Positions 1 to 8,418 of a stretch of DNA of 64,000 bases are shown one piece after another. Position 1 is the stretch's first letter; every line of letters starts with the position of its first letter. Where the stretch lies: contig CAPQCU010000008.1 of NCBI GenBank assembly GCA_948684385.1, positions 1 through 64,000 of the forward strand. Reading direction: 5' to 3'. This DNA is from an uncultured bacterium (GTDB taxonomy: Bacteria > Cyanobacteriota > Vampirovibrionia > Gastranaerophilales > Gastranaerophilaceae). The notes beneath the pieces were generated by a model, which saw only the letters and a program-made list of their open reading frames with translations, made no database searches and was not told the origin of the DNA. The translations under genes were made by a program, and so were the position numbers.

Positions 1-494
1 CTTATATTGACCCTCCGCTTGTTGCGCTTGCTACTTGTAAAAGAATTGCGTATATGGCAAAAAGAGAACTGTTTGTAGATGAAAACAAGCTTTTACGTTT
101 TCTCGTGCATTCTTTAGGTGCTTTTGCGGTTAATCGAGAAAAACCTGAAATTGCTACATTTAAGACTGTTAAATCCGTGTTTAATACTTCATGGTCACTG
201 GGTATTTTCCCGCAGGGCAGAATAATTAAAGAACCTGAGATTACACATGTTCATAAAGGTTTTATTCTTTTTGCCAAAAAATTCAAAGCTGATGTAGTGC
301 CGGTAGGGATTTGCGGGTTTGACGGATACGCTAAGAAACTTTTTGAAAAGAATATTACAGTGAAAGTCGGAAAACCTATTTCTTATGAGCTTGAGGAAAA
401 CGAGATTATGCGGGAATGGGCAAGACAGATTTGCGAATTTACAGGTTTTGAAAACAAAATTGAAGATTCTATTGCAGATCAGACCGACTGCTAA
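1..494 (+). CDS. plsC: 1-acyl-sn-glycerol-3-phosphate acyltransferase (PlsC family), 5' end outside window
   Basis: The reading frame is open from base 3, ahead of the first ATG at 54, so the gene begins outside the window. The first visible residues (YIDPP, then YMAKRELF) match the segment around the acyltransferase HX4D box; the Asp is present and the His lies just upstream. Downstream, FPQGRI sits where PlsC enzymes have the FPEGTRS acyl-acceptor motif, and VVPVGICG fits the following strand. The family moves an acyl chain onto lysophosphatidic acid at the inner face of the membrane to make phosphatidic acid. The Gln and the missing Thr in the second motif are variations, not obviously inactivating. 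About 164 C-terminal residues are visible. Family is secure; exact acceptor is inferred. Confidence 0.88.
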   Translation, partial: YIDPPLVALATCKRIAYMAKRELFVDENKLLRFLVHSLGAFAVNREKPEIATFKTVKSVFNTSWSLGIFPQGRIIKEPEITHVHKGFILFAKKFKADVVPVGICGFDGYAKKLFEKNITVKVGKPISYELEENEIMREWARQICEFTGFENKIEDSIADQTDC

Positions 495-574
495 TTTACA
501 AAACGTAACAAATAAGCAATAATTTATATTGATTTGTTTTAAAAGACGTGTATTAATGTGAAAAGAAGGTAGAT

Positions 575-1642
575 ATGAACGTATCGCAAATAATTGGGAT
601 GAGGTTTTCAAACCCGCTCTCTGAACGCAAAACGCAGAAGAACAAAGTTTCGAATTTTGGCTTAACAATGGCTTCGCCATTGTTAAAGGATACTGTATCC
701 TTTAAAAGCGGGGCGAAGGAACTTCAGTCCAGAGCATTTGGCGTATCACTGAATACCGCCAAAAGAGTTCATGAAGCTGCAAAACCTATGCAGAAAAAAG
801 TCAATGCGTTTATGGAAGAAACATTTGGCGATTTGCTTGCAACAGATTTAAACCCTAAAAACATAATTTATAAATTAATGAACAGGGTTAAAAGCGCGGC
901 TTCCATCGAAGAGAAAAGTGCTACGAGGCAGTATAACAGCAAAGCTGAAATCCTTGATTTTATGACTGATTTGAACGGTGCCAAAATTGTAATGAGGGAT
1001 GGAGGCAAAAAGAATGTTGAAAAAGTACTTACAAGACTTATTAAACAGATTGAAAGCGGAGCGATTGAGTTATTAGAAATCGAAAACAAACGTCCGATTG
1101 CTACTTTGAACTTAAAACGTAAGAAAAAAGAACAATATGACTATGCTTCAATTGAATTTCTTGAAAATCTTGCGCGTATTCAGGAAGATAAATGGGTTAG
1201 ACAAGGCTTTAAAGATGACCGCCGCGTAAGATTTGATGATAATGATTTAACTAAAGTAAATTATTCTGCGATACATTTGTTATTGAAATTACGCGGAGAG
1301 TCCAGACCTTTTGAACTTATGATTATGGGAAAAGATGTTAACGCGTATAAAGAGCTGGATGACAAGTTGTTTAAAATGCTTGATAATAAGAATGTTGATA
1401 AAAAGTATCAGCCGTTAATTGATATTATTAAGCCTCTAAACGAGCCCGGTAATAAAGAGCTGAAAGAAAAATTCAACAAATACAGAGGCGATGCGTTTAT
1501 TTTCCAGAGAGAAAAAGACCCGAGCACTTATTATGTGCAGAATACGGTGGAATACTTCCTGCCGCTTAAATACGACCTGCCGCCTCAGTATGATTTGAAT
1601 AACTTATATCGAATTATGCTTGAATGCGAAAAACAGGCTTAA
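575..1642 (+). CDS. Divergent RelA/SpoT-type nucleotidyltransferase-like protein with N-terminal Phe-Gly tag
   Basis: 355 residues, unrelated to the PlsC gene upstream. Residues about 103-115 read NRVKSAASIEEK, which matches the R-x-K-x3-S-I-x2-K nucleotide loop of (p)ppGpp synthetases (compare GRAKHYYSIYNK in the Rel protein next door). DLNGAKIVM follows where Rel has the Asp-containing D-x-x-A-x-R strand, and NYSAIHL plus FELMI fit the later Ser-Leu-His and Glu-Val-Gln strands. There is no HD hydrolase, TGS or ACT domain, so the layout is that of a small alarmone-synthetase-like protein with a long tail. The first 50 residues are low in structure and contain NFG and DTVSFKSG, a tag shared with other proteins here. 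It converges on rel with overlapping stop codons. Activity and target are inferred; it may be an inactive or repurposed relative. Confidence 0.6.
   Translation: MNVSQIIGMRFSNPLSERKTQKNKVSNFGLTMASPLLKDTVSFKSGAKELQSRAFGVSLNTAKRVHEAAKPMQKKVNAFMEETFGDLLATDLNPKNIIYKLMNRVKSAASIEEKSATRQYNSKAEILDFMTDLNGAKIVMRDGGKKNVEKVLTRLIKQIESGAIELLEIENKRPIATLNLKRKKKEQYDYASIEFLENLARIQEDKWVRQGFKDDRRVRFDDNDLTKVNYSAIHLLLKLRGESRPFELMIMGKDVNAYKELDDKLFKMLDNKNVDKKYQPLIDIIKPLNEPGNKELKEKFNKYRGDAFIFQREKDPSTYYVQNTVEYFLPLKYDLPPQYDLNNLYRIMLECEKQA
662..703 (+). repeat. Two overlapping perfect hairpins inside the 5' coding region
   Basis: Bases 662-672 pair perfectly with 676-686 (11 bp, 3-nt loop), and 685-692 pair with 696-703 (8 bp, CTG loop). 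The two stems overlap by two bases, so they exclude each other or stack. They encode residues about 30-43 of the RelA/SpoT-like protein, just where the tag DTVSF lies. This could be a palindromic insertion that supplied coding sequence, or an attenuator-like fold; which one cannot be decided here. Confidence 0.6.
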
Positions 1643-3840
1643 GACGAAGTTTTCTTGTGCCTTTTGGAAGGTTTGTTTTTCTTAGAAAACTGCTGCGGAG
1701 CATTTGAGTATGAAGTTTGAATTCTTTTTACGCTGAAGACATCCGGCATGGATTGAAGTGCAATCATAACTTTGCGCAGCGTTTCGATGTTATCAAGCTC
1801 TATTCCAAGCTCAATAATTCCGACTTTGCCTTTTGACTTGACGTTAGCAGAGCTTATGTTTGTGTTGTTATCAGAAACAACGCCGATAACGTCTTTTAAA
1901 AGCCCCATTTTCTCGGCAGTTTCGATACGAATAGTTGTGCTGTAAGTCTTGTTGACGTTGTTTCCTGACCAGTGAATGTCTATTAAACGTTCTACCGGAA
2001 TGTTTTCAAGCGTTTTGCAGTCTAAACGGTGTACGGTTACACCTTTTGAGCGGGTAACAACACCTACAATCGGCTCACCCGGGATTGGAGAGCAGCAGCG
2101 CGCAAAGGAATACAACAGTCCTTCAAGCCCTATTATGTCTTTTTCTGAAGCTTTTCTAGGTTTGTGAGGGTTCGGAGATTCTTGTTTTGGCGGTTTTCTC
2201 AGGCGGTTAACAATCTTAAGTACAGTAGTTTCACCGTAACCTAAAGCTGCAAACAAATCGTCTGCGCTTACGTAGTTCATTTGTTTAGCAACTTTATCAA
2301 ACTCGCCGTTTTTAACAAACTCGTCAAACACAGTTTTTGTAAGCTCATGTTCAAGGTTTGCTTTTCCGATTTCAATATGGTCTTCACGCTTGTTCTTTTT
2401 GTACCACTGACGGATTTTTGAAGAAGCCTGTTTGGTTACAACAAAGTTCAGCCAGTCAAGACGCGGAGCTGAGACTTTTGATGTCATAATCTCAATTATA
2501 TCGCCGTTTTTTAACTTTGTATCAAGCTGCGCGATACGCCCGTTTATTAAAGCTCCTACGGTTTTGTGTCCGACATCGGAGTGGATACGGTACGCAAAGT
2601 CTACAGGTGTTGCGCCTTGCGGGAGGTCGATTACGTCTCCGCCCGGAGTAAACGCAAAAACCTGATCAGAGAATAAGTCTAATTTTACAGAGTTTACAAA
2701 GTCTTCTGCATTTTTAGTTTCTTTGTTGTATTCAACAAGTTTGCGCATCCATGAAAATTTGATATCGCTTGCAGAATCTGCTTTTCTTGAGCCTTTTTCT
2801 TTATATCTCCAATGTGCAGCAATCCCGTATTCAGCGATTTCGTGCATTTCCCACGTTCTAATCTGAACTTCAAGAGGTTTCTGGCGTGGACCGATTACGG
2901 AAGTGTGAAGCGACTGGTACATGTTGCCTTTTGGCATTGCAATATAGTCTTTAAACCTTCCGGGTATTGGCTTGAACTGTGAGTGAATAAGCCCTAAAAC
3001 TTCGTAGCATTCTTTCTCTGTATCAACAATTACACGAACGGCAGTGATGTCATAAAGGTCGTGGAATGCGACATTCAGACGGTTCATTTTGTTGTAAATG
3101 CTGTAATAATGTTTTGCACGCCCTGTGATTTGAGCATTAATTCCGCTCGCTTTGACGTCTTTCGAAATTTTATCAATCAAAAGCTTAACGGTCATTTCAC
3201 GTTCAGCTTTTTTTTGCGAAACAAGCTGGGCGATTTCGTAGTATTTATCCGGATGCAGATATTTTAAAGACAAGTCTTCAAGTTCTGCTTTAATTTTACC
3301 GACCCCTAAACGGTTCGCAAGCGGCGCAAAGATGTCCAGAGTTTCCTGCGCTATTCGCTGCTGTTTAACAGGAGTCATATAGTTAAGTGTCCGCATATTG
3401 TGCAGCCTGTCAGCAAGTTTGAGGAAAATTATACGCACATCGCTTGCCATTGCGATAAGCATACGTCTAAAGTTTTCTGCCTGACGTTCTTCTGTCGATT
3501 TAAACTGCAGCTTGCCGAGTTTTGTAACCCCTTGAACGAGGTTCAGTACATCTTCTCCAAAAAGTTCTTTTAACTCCTCGGGCTTAGTTTCAGTATCTTC
3601 AAGAATATCGTGAAGAAAACCAGCCATAAGTGTGTGTTTGTCGGCTCTTAAGCCTGTTAAAATCTTTACAACTTCCATCGGATGGATAATATAAGGCTCT
3701 TCTGAGACCCTGTATTGACCTGAATGGAGTTTTTTTGCAAACTCAAAAGCTTTTTCCAGTTCTTCTATATCTGATTGGGCGTATTGCTGCTCGGTTAAAA
3801 GCGCTCTTATCTCTTCAAAATTAATAACGTATTGTTCCAT
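1639..3840 (-). CDS. rel: Bifunctional (p)ppGpp synthetase/hydrolase, RelA/SpoT (Rel) family
   Basis: Long RSH enzyme of 733 residues that makes and degrades the alarmone (p)ppGpp. Domains in order: HD hydrolase (HDILED at residues 77-82), synthetase with the nucleotide loop GRAKHYYSIYNK near residue 250 and EVQIRTWEMHEIAEYG, TGS domain (QVFAFTPGGDVIDLP), a zinc-finger-like SFARCCSPIPGEPIVG segment, and a C-terminal ACT domain. An upstream TTG at 3876 is also open, but the ATG at 3840 (MEQYVINF) fits the family start better. Both active sites look intact, so it should be bifunctional. It is three bases downstream of the TolC-like gene at its longest frame, and its stop codon overlaps the stop of the convergent RelA/SpoT-like gene. 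Confidence 0.95.
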   Translation of the reverse strand: MEQYVINFEEIRALLTEQQYAQSDIEELEKAFEFAKKLHSGQYRVSEEPYIIHPMEVVKILTGLRADKHTLMAGFLHDILEDTETKPEELKELFGEDVLNLVQGVTKLGKLQFKSTEERQAENFRRMLIAMASDVRIIFLKLADRLHNMRTLNYMTPVKQQRIAQETLDIFAPLANRLGVGKIKAELEDLSLKYLHPDKYYEIAQLVSQKKAEREMTVKLLIDKISKDVKASGINAQITGRAKHYYSIYNKMNRLNVAFHDLYDITAVRVIVDTEKECYEVLGLIHSQFKPIPGRFKDYIAMPKGNMYQSLHTSVIGPRQKPLEVQIRTWEMHEIAEYGIAAHWRYKEKGSRKADSASDIKFSWMRKLVEYNKETKNAEDFVNSVKLDLFSDQVFAFTPGGDVIDLPQGATPVDFAYRIHSDVGHKTVGALINGRIAQLDTKLKNGDIIEIMTSKVSAPRLDWLNFVVTKQASSKIRQWYKKNKREDHIEIGKANLEHELTKTVFDEFVKNGEFDKVAKQMNYVSADDLFAALGYGETTVLKIVNRLRKPPKQESPNPHKPRKASEKDIIGLEGLLYSFARCCSPIPGEPIVGVVTRSKGVTVHRLDCKTLENIPVERLIDIHWSGNNVNKTYSTTIRIETAEKMGLLKDVIGVVSDNNTNISSANVKSKGKVGIIELGIELDNIETLRKVMIALQSMPDVFSVKRIQTSYSNAPQQFSKKNKPSKRHKKTSS

Positions 3841-3878
3841 AGTTTTTATAATAGTTTTTTTTCGAAGATACGTCAAGT

Positions 3879-5249
3879 CTACAAGCTTTGAGCAGCTATA
3901 GCTTTATAAAAACTTATGTAATCAACAAAACAGTCAAATTCGCTATTGTAAACCATTTTATTCACATTTAAAAGGTTTTCTTCCATCTGGTTTAAGTCAA
4001 GCTTAGCAATCACACCCTGAGCGTATTTGAGCTTTGTAAGTTCAAAGTCTTTCTGCTCAAGTTCAAGAATTTTTTTCTGTTTAGCAAGTTTTTCTTTGTC
4101 CATATTTACAGAAACTAGTGAATCGTTAACTTCCTGCATAGAAGTCAAATTAACTTTTTCGTAATTCTTAAGGCTCTTTTCGTAAGCAATTTTTTTGATT
4201 TTTAAATTAGCCTTAAGCTTACCGCCCATAAAGAAAGGCTGTATAATACTTCCACCTAAACCCCATAGCATGTTTGAAGTTGTAAGCAGGCTGTCAAAGT
4301 ATTTTGAATTAAAAATCACACCGCCGCCTAAACTCAATTGCGGGAGCATTTCTTTTCTTGCTATTTTAACGTCAATCCCTGCTTTTTCAAGCATTTTTTC
4401 AGCTTTTAAATAATCCGGTCGTTTCATAATAACCTCAGAACTTACGTATTCCGGAATATTTCCGCTGAAGGCAACATTATGGTAATCAGACCTCTTATAT
4501 TCTTCGATATTATTCGGGCTGTCGCCTGTTAATACTGCAAGCTGGTGTAAAAGTTTTGTGCGTTCTTTTTTGAGGTCGGTTAAGTCTGTAACACCTGAAA
4601 TGTAAGACTGGTTTGATTTTACTAAATCAGAAGTTGAAATCAAACCTTCAGCGTTACTTACAGACATGATTTCAAAAATTTCTTTTCTTAAATCAACGAT
4701 TTTTTCCTGAAAGTCGATAAGCGCATCAAGTTTAACAATGTTTAAGTAAGTAGCTCCGACTGCTGATGCGATTGAAAGATAAGCTGCCTGTTCATCAAGA
4801 ATAGAAGCTTCATAAAGCTTTCTTACAGAAGTTGTTTTGTTATGATTTTTCCCCCAGATATCCAGCTCGTAGCTTGCAAAAATCGGAAGTCCGAACCCGC
4901 CCTGGGAAGGTCCGATGATTTTGGAATACCCCGGCATGAAACCTGCCTGCAGAGAAGGAAGCTCGCCGGCTCTTTGCGCGATTACGTTTTGATAATACTC
5001 ATCAATAGTCAGAGTCGCAATCTTAAGGTCTTTATTCTTTTCCATTGCCTGAATGATATAGTCGTTCAAATATTCGTCATTAAACTGCTGCCACCATGCA
5101 AGGTTAATATACTCATATTTATTCTTCTGAGGTTTGACTTTTTTAACTTTGCTCTGTTCGGCGCCAGCTTTTAAGACAGGTGCTTTTTCTGCTGAATAAG
5201 CAGGTACAGATAATGATATTAACAAAGCCAGTGCTATAAATCTTTTCAT
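3879..5249 (-). CDS. TolC-like outer membrane efflux protein (OMF family)
   Basis: 456 residues beginning with a clear signal peptide (MKRFIALALLISLSVPAYSA). The rest is rich in long amphipathic helices with the internal duplication typical of outer membrane factors; the C-terminal half has ELEQKDFELTKLKYAQGVIAKLDL, which resembles the OMF repeat. These proteins trimerise into an outer-membrane channel that docks on a periplasmic adaptor. There is no lipobox Cys. It is divergent from the MarR regulator and the EmrA-like adaptor gene, with a perfect palindrome between them, so the three genes probably form one drug-efflux locus. No inner-membrane pump is encoded beside them. Confidence 0.85.
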   Translation of the reverse strand: MKRFIALALLISLSVPAYSAEKAPVLKAGAEQSKVKKVKPQKNKYEYINLAWWQQFNDEYLNDYIIQAMEKNKDLKIATLTIDEYYQNVIAQRAGELPSLQAGFMPGYSKIIGPSQGGFGLPIFASYELDIWGKNHNKTTSVRKLYEASILDEQAAYLSIASAVGATYLNIVKLDALIDFQEKIVDLRKEIFEIMSVSNAEGLISTSDLVKSNQSYISGVTDLTDLKKERTKLLHQLAVLTGDSPNNIEEYKRSDYHNVAFSGNIPEYVSSEVIMKRPDYLKAEKMLEKAGIDVKIARKEMLPQLSLGGGVIFNSKYFDSLLTTSNMLWGLGGSIIQPFFMGGKLKANLKIKKIAYEKSLKNYEKVNLTSMQEVNDSLVSVNMDKEKLAKQKKILELEQKDFELTKLKYAQGVIAKLDLNQMEENLLNVNKMVYNSEFDCFVDYISFYKAIAAQSL

Positions 5250-5299
5250 CTCTTTTCTCCGGGTACTTGATTTTTTCTAATAAGAATGATACCATAACT

Positions 5300-5317
5300 A
5301 TGTTGCATTTGCAACAT
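5300..5317. promoter_or_regulatory. 18-bp palindromic operator, probable MarR-family site
   Basis: ATGTTGCATTTGCAACAT has two perfect 8-bp half-sites around a TT spacer. It lies in the only gap between the divergent TolC-like gene (start 5249) and the marR-like gene (start 5357), where a MarR protein would repress both. A further ATGTTGT half-site begins at 5315. Binding is inferred from position and symmetry. Confidence 0.65.
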
Positions 5318-5356
5318 GTTGTAAAAATAACATACTTTAAACAGAGGATTTACAAG

Positions 5357-5815
5357 TTGGAACAATACCATTTTACTGATTCAATTTTTTATCAAATTGA
5401 ACTTACTGCAAAATATTGCAGACTTTTGGGTCAGCAAATTTTTGAAAGATATAATGTTGGAGTGACTATTGAAGAGTATTCTGTTTTGGATGTACTGATT
5501 TGTAATCCTAAAATGTGTCAGAGAGATTTAGCGAAACTTATCTTAAAAGATAGAGCGAATACCGGCAAGTTGCTTGACTCTCTGGAGAAGAAAGGATTTG
5601 TTTCAAGACATTTATCTATTAAGAATAACCGCCCTGTAAAGATAGTAGAATTAACAGAAGAAGGTGCTGAAAAGCTTAAAGATATTAATGAAAAGCTTGA
5701 ACCGAATACAAAGCTTATTAAAGAAAAGATTGCAAACAGTGATATTGCAAAAGTAAGCGGTTTGTTAAAGGAATTAAGAGAATTTCTGAATGATACATTA
5801 GAGGTGAATATATAA
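5357..5815 (+). CDS. MarR-family transcriptional regulator
   Basis: 152 residues from a TTG start at 5357, chosen because AGAGGAT lies 7-8 bases ahead; the frame is open further upstream but would run through the operator. The centre is a winged helix: CQRDLAKLILKDRANTGKLLDSLEKKGFVSR is the helix-turn-helix, split here as CQRDLAKLILKD and LLDSLEKKGF, followed by a wing with NNRPVKIVELTEEG. MarR proteins usually bind palindromes as dimers and let go when a small aromatic ligand binds. Its stop codon overlaps the ATG of the adaptor gene, so the two are translationally coupled. It likely controls itself and the divergent TolC-like gene through the palindrome at 5300. Confidence 0.88.
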   Translation: MEQYHFTDSIFYQIELTAKYCRLLGQQIFERYNVGVTIEEYSVLDVLICNPKMCQRDLAKLILKDRANTGKLLDSLEKKGFVSRHLSIKNNRPVKIVELTEEGAEKLKDINEKLEPNTKLIKEKIANSDIAKVSGLLKELREFLNDTLEVNI

Positions 5816-6804
5816 TGGAAGAGAATACAAAAAAATTACCGGTAAAAAAACGTTTTATTTTTACGTTTGCTGCTGTGATTGCGGCAATAGTCGGCGGATA
5901 TTTTATATATGATACATTAGGTTATCAAACAACGGATGATGCTTATGTAGAAACAACAACTGTTTCAGTGTCTCCAAAAGTTTCCGGTCAGATTGTAAAA
6001 GTGCTTGTCAAAGACAATCAAGCTGTAAAAGCCGGTGATGTTGTAGCTGTTATAGATAAAGTTGATTATCAGGTAAAACTTGATCAGGCAACAGCTGCGT
6101 ATGAAAAAGCTTTGTTAAATCAGCAAAATGCGCATGCAAACTTAAATGCAGCGAACTCCGAAATAGAGCTTGCAAAGAAAGATTTAGAAAGATACGAAAA
6201 CCTTTATGCAGCAGGTGCTGTTTCAAAACAGACTCTGGATAAAGCAAGAACAAATCTTGAAAGTATTCAGGCAAAGCAGACATCTGCAGAGCAGTCAATA
6301 TTTTCAAGCGACCCGTCAAAGAGTGCAAAAGTGGCGGATGCTGATTTGAATGTATTAAAAGCGCAGAAACGCGCAGCAGAGCTTGCTTTAGAATATACAG
6401 ATATCAAAGCTCCGATTGACGGAACTGTTTCTAACAAGAAAGTTGAAGTCGGAATGATGGTGCAGCCGGGAAGCCCTTTGTTTGTCGTTGTTCCTCACGA
6501 TGTCTGGGTTGTTGCAAATTATAAAGAAACCCAGCTTACTAAAATGAGGGAAGGTCAGGAAGTTGATATCAAGATTGACACATATCCGCACAAAGTTTTT
6601 AAAGGCAAAATTGATAGTATTCAAAGAAGTTCCGGAGCCAAAGCAAGTTTGTTCCCGCCGGAGAATGCAGTAGGTTCTTTTGTAAAAATCGTACAAAGAA
6701 TTCCTGTAAAGATTGTTTTCACGGAAGAAATCAATCCGCAGGAATACTCAATCATCCCGGGAATGTCAGTTGAGCCTAAGGTGAACATTCGAGGGGGTAA
6801 ATAG
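5815..6804 (+). CDS. emrA: EmrA/HlyD-type membrane fusion protein (efflux adaptor)
   Basis: 329 residues. One N-terminal membrane helix (about residues 13-32) is followed by the split biotinyl-lipoyl domain (VSPKVSGQIVKVLVKDNQ, later DIKAPIDGTVSNKKVEVG), a coiled-coil hairpin in between, and a beta-barrel region (VVANYKETQLTKMREGQ). This order is that of EmrA-type adaptors, which bridge an inner-membrane exporter to a TolC channel. The start ATG overlaps the marR stop (TAATG). The gene is followed by a terminator at 6849 and not by the usual EmrB partner, so it must work with a pump encoded elsewhere or the locus has lost its pump. Confidence 0.88.
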   Translation: MEENTKKLPVKKRFIFTFAAVIAAIVGGYFIYDTLGYQTTDDAYVETTTVSVSPKVSGQIVKVLVKDNQAVKAGDVVAVIDKVDYQVKLDQATAAYEKALLNQQNAHANLNAANSEIELAKKDLERYENLYAAGAVSKQTLDKARTNLESIQAKQTSAEQSIFSSDPSKSAKVADADLNVLKAQKRAAELALEYTDIKAPIDGTVSNKKVEVGMMVQPGSPLFVVVPHDVWVVANYKETQLTKMREGQEVDIKIDTYPHKVFKGKIDSIQRSSGAKASLFPPENAVGSFVKIVQRIPVKIVFTEEINPQEYSIIPGMSVEPKVNIRGGK

Positions 6805-6848
6805 AGGGATGTCACCCACCCAAATGTTTAAAAATATTACGACTCGAT

Positions 6849-6872
6849 GGCGGCATAAGCCGTCTTTTTTTT
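6849..6872 (+). terminator. Rho-independent terminator of the marR-emrA operon
   Basis: GGCGGC pairs with GCCGTC across an ATAA loop (one G-U pair), directly followed by eight T residues. It lies 45 bases after the emrA-like stop and ends 14 bases before the pabBC start. Confidence 0.8.
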
Positions 6873-6885
6873 ATATAATAAAACT

Positions 6886-8418
6886 ATGCAAATATATTCT
6901 GACAAATGTTTTACAAATCCGATTAAAATAATAGAAGCAAACGGGGATTTGGAAGCAGCTATAAGAGAGATTGACGGGTTAAGAAAAGAATATTTTCTTA
7001 TTGGTTATATTACTTACGATTTCAAATACTTGTATTTTGAAGTTTATGATAAGTATGAAAAATATTCACCTTCCAAAGCGAAACAATTAGGTACAATCAT
7101 TAAACCTATGATAACAAAAGAAGAATATGTTCAAGCGGTTAATAAAATCAAAGAATATATTAGAGAAGGTGTAACCTATGAAGTCAACTACACTTACCCT
7201 TCAGAAGTTCTCACAAATCTTGACGGGGTAGAGCTCTATGAAGCTCTGCTTGACAGGCAGAAAACGCCTTATAACGCTTATATCGAAAACTCTCATACTA
7301 CTTTATTATCATTTTCGCCGGAATTGTTTTTTAAGCTTGAAGGCAGAAGAATTCTTACCAAGCCTATGAAAGGTACTATGCCTTGTCTAGGTGATGGTAA
7401 AGACGAGGAGAGGCGCGATTTTTTGTATCACGATACAAAAAATCGCGCCGAAAACATCATGATTGTTGATTTGCTGCGTAATGATTTGGGCAGGATTGCA
7501 AAAGCGGGAAGTGTTAAAGTTGAGAAACTTTTTGAGATAGAAAAACATCCAACGGTTTTTCAAATGACATCGGAAGTTTCTGCAGAGATAGAAGATGAAA
7601 TCGGGCTTTATGAGATTTTTAAGGCAATTTTTCCATGCGGTTCAATTACAGGTGCACCTAAAGTTTCTACAATGCGGGTAATAGAGGAGCTTGAACCTTT
7701 TAGCCGGAATATTTATTGCGGAGCTATCGGGTTTTTGTCTCCGGAGGGTGCAGAATTTTCTGTTCCGATTAGAATTTTGTACGGAAAAAATCATAAGTAT
7801 ACTTATCATTCAGGCGGAGCTATTGTCTGGGATTCGACTGCTGAAGATGAATGGGAAGAAACTGTTACAAAGACAAAATTTATACAAACGGATTTTCAGT
7901 TGATAGAAACGGGAGTTGATGAGTGGGAAAGCCACCTTGCGCGTTTGGAAAATTCTGCCTTCAAACTCGGGTTTAAGTTTCATAAACCGCTTATTGAGGG
8001 TGCTAAACGTTTTCTTTTGAATAAAGATGGTAGTTTTATAGTTGAAGAAAAAAGTTTTCCTCCTATTAAATCTAATAAAATTAGAATTTGCCGCAGGGTT
8101 AATTCTGCAAACCCGTTTTTGTATCATAAAACTACAATTCGTGAACAAGTTCAGACGGATGTTTTTGATGAAATCGCGGTGAATGAGAGAGGCGAGATTA
8201 CGGAAGGAACATTCACAAATATTGCGGTTCAAATGAAAGGAAAACTTTTTACCCCTCCTGTTTCCTGCGGTCTGCTTGCAGGAACTTACCGTAAAAAACT
8301 GATTGAGCAAGGCAGAATGAAAGAAAAAATTTTGTATCCGGAAGATTTAGAAAAAGCTGAAAAGATTTTTTGTTTTAATTCAGTCAGAAAACTCGTGGAG
8401 GTTGAGCTGTGCTTATAA
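6886..8418 (+). CDS. pabB: Aminodeoxychorismate synthase component I fused to aminodeoxychorismate lyase (PabB-PabC)
   Basis: 510-residue fusion. The first 335 residues are a chorismate-binding domain with GSITGAPKVSTMRVIEELEP near residue 255 and the preceding HDTKNRAENIMIVDLLRNDL motif; from about 340 on comes a class IV aminotransferase-like lyase, recognised by EITEGTFTNIAVQ and CGLLAGTYRKKL. Together they turn chorismate and ammonia into p-aminobenzoate for folate. The glutaminase subunit PabA is encoded by the next gene, which overlaps by 10 bases. PabB-PabC fusions are known in other bacteria. The active-site Lys of the lyase was not placed with certainty. Confidence 0.92.
   Translation: MQIYSDKCFTNPIKIIEANGDLEAAIREIDGLRKEYFLIGYITYDFKYLYFEVYDKYEKYSPSKAKQLGTIIKPMITKEEYVQAVNKIKEYIREGVTYEVNYTYPSEVLTNLDGVELYEALLDRQKTPYNAYIENSHTTLLSFSPELFFKLEGRRILTKPMKGTMPCLGDGKDEERRDFLYHDTKNRAENIMIVDLLRNDLGRIAKAGSVKVEKLFEIEKHPTVFQMTSEVSAEIEDEIGLYEIFKAIFPCGSITGAPKVSTMRVIEELEPFSRNIYCGAIGFLSPEGAEFSVPIRILYGKNHKYTYHSGGAIVWDSTAEDEWEETVTKTKFIQTDFQLIETGVDEWESHLARLENSAFKLGFKFHKPLIEGAKRFLLNKDGSFIVEEKSFPPIKSNKIRICRRVNSANPFLYHKTTIREQVQTDVFDEIAVNERGEITEGTFTNIAVQMKGKLFTPPVSCGLLAGTYRKKLIEQGRMKEKILYPEDLEKAEKIFCFNSVRKLVEVELCL

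Noticed and set aside
195..680. 161-codon open frame on the minus strand across the end of the PlsC gene
   Set aside because: It lies opposite a clear PlsC C terminus and the RelA/SpoT-like start, has no ribosome site, and its composition looks like an antisense frame.
6808..6930. 41-codon frame after emrA starting MSPTQMFKN, a possible remnant of a missing EmrB pump
   Set aside because: It runs through the terminator and into pabBC, and the residues do not match an EmrB start well enough to claim it.
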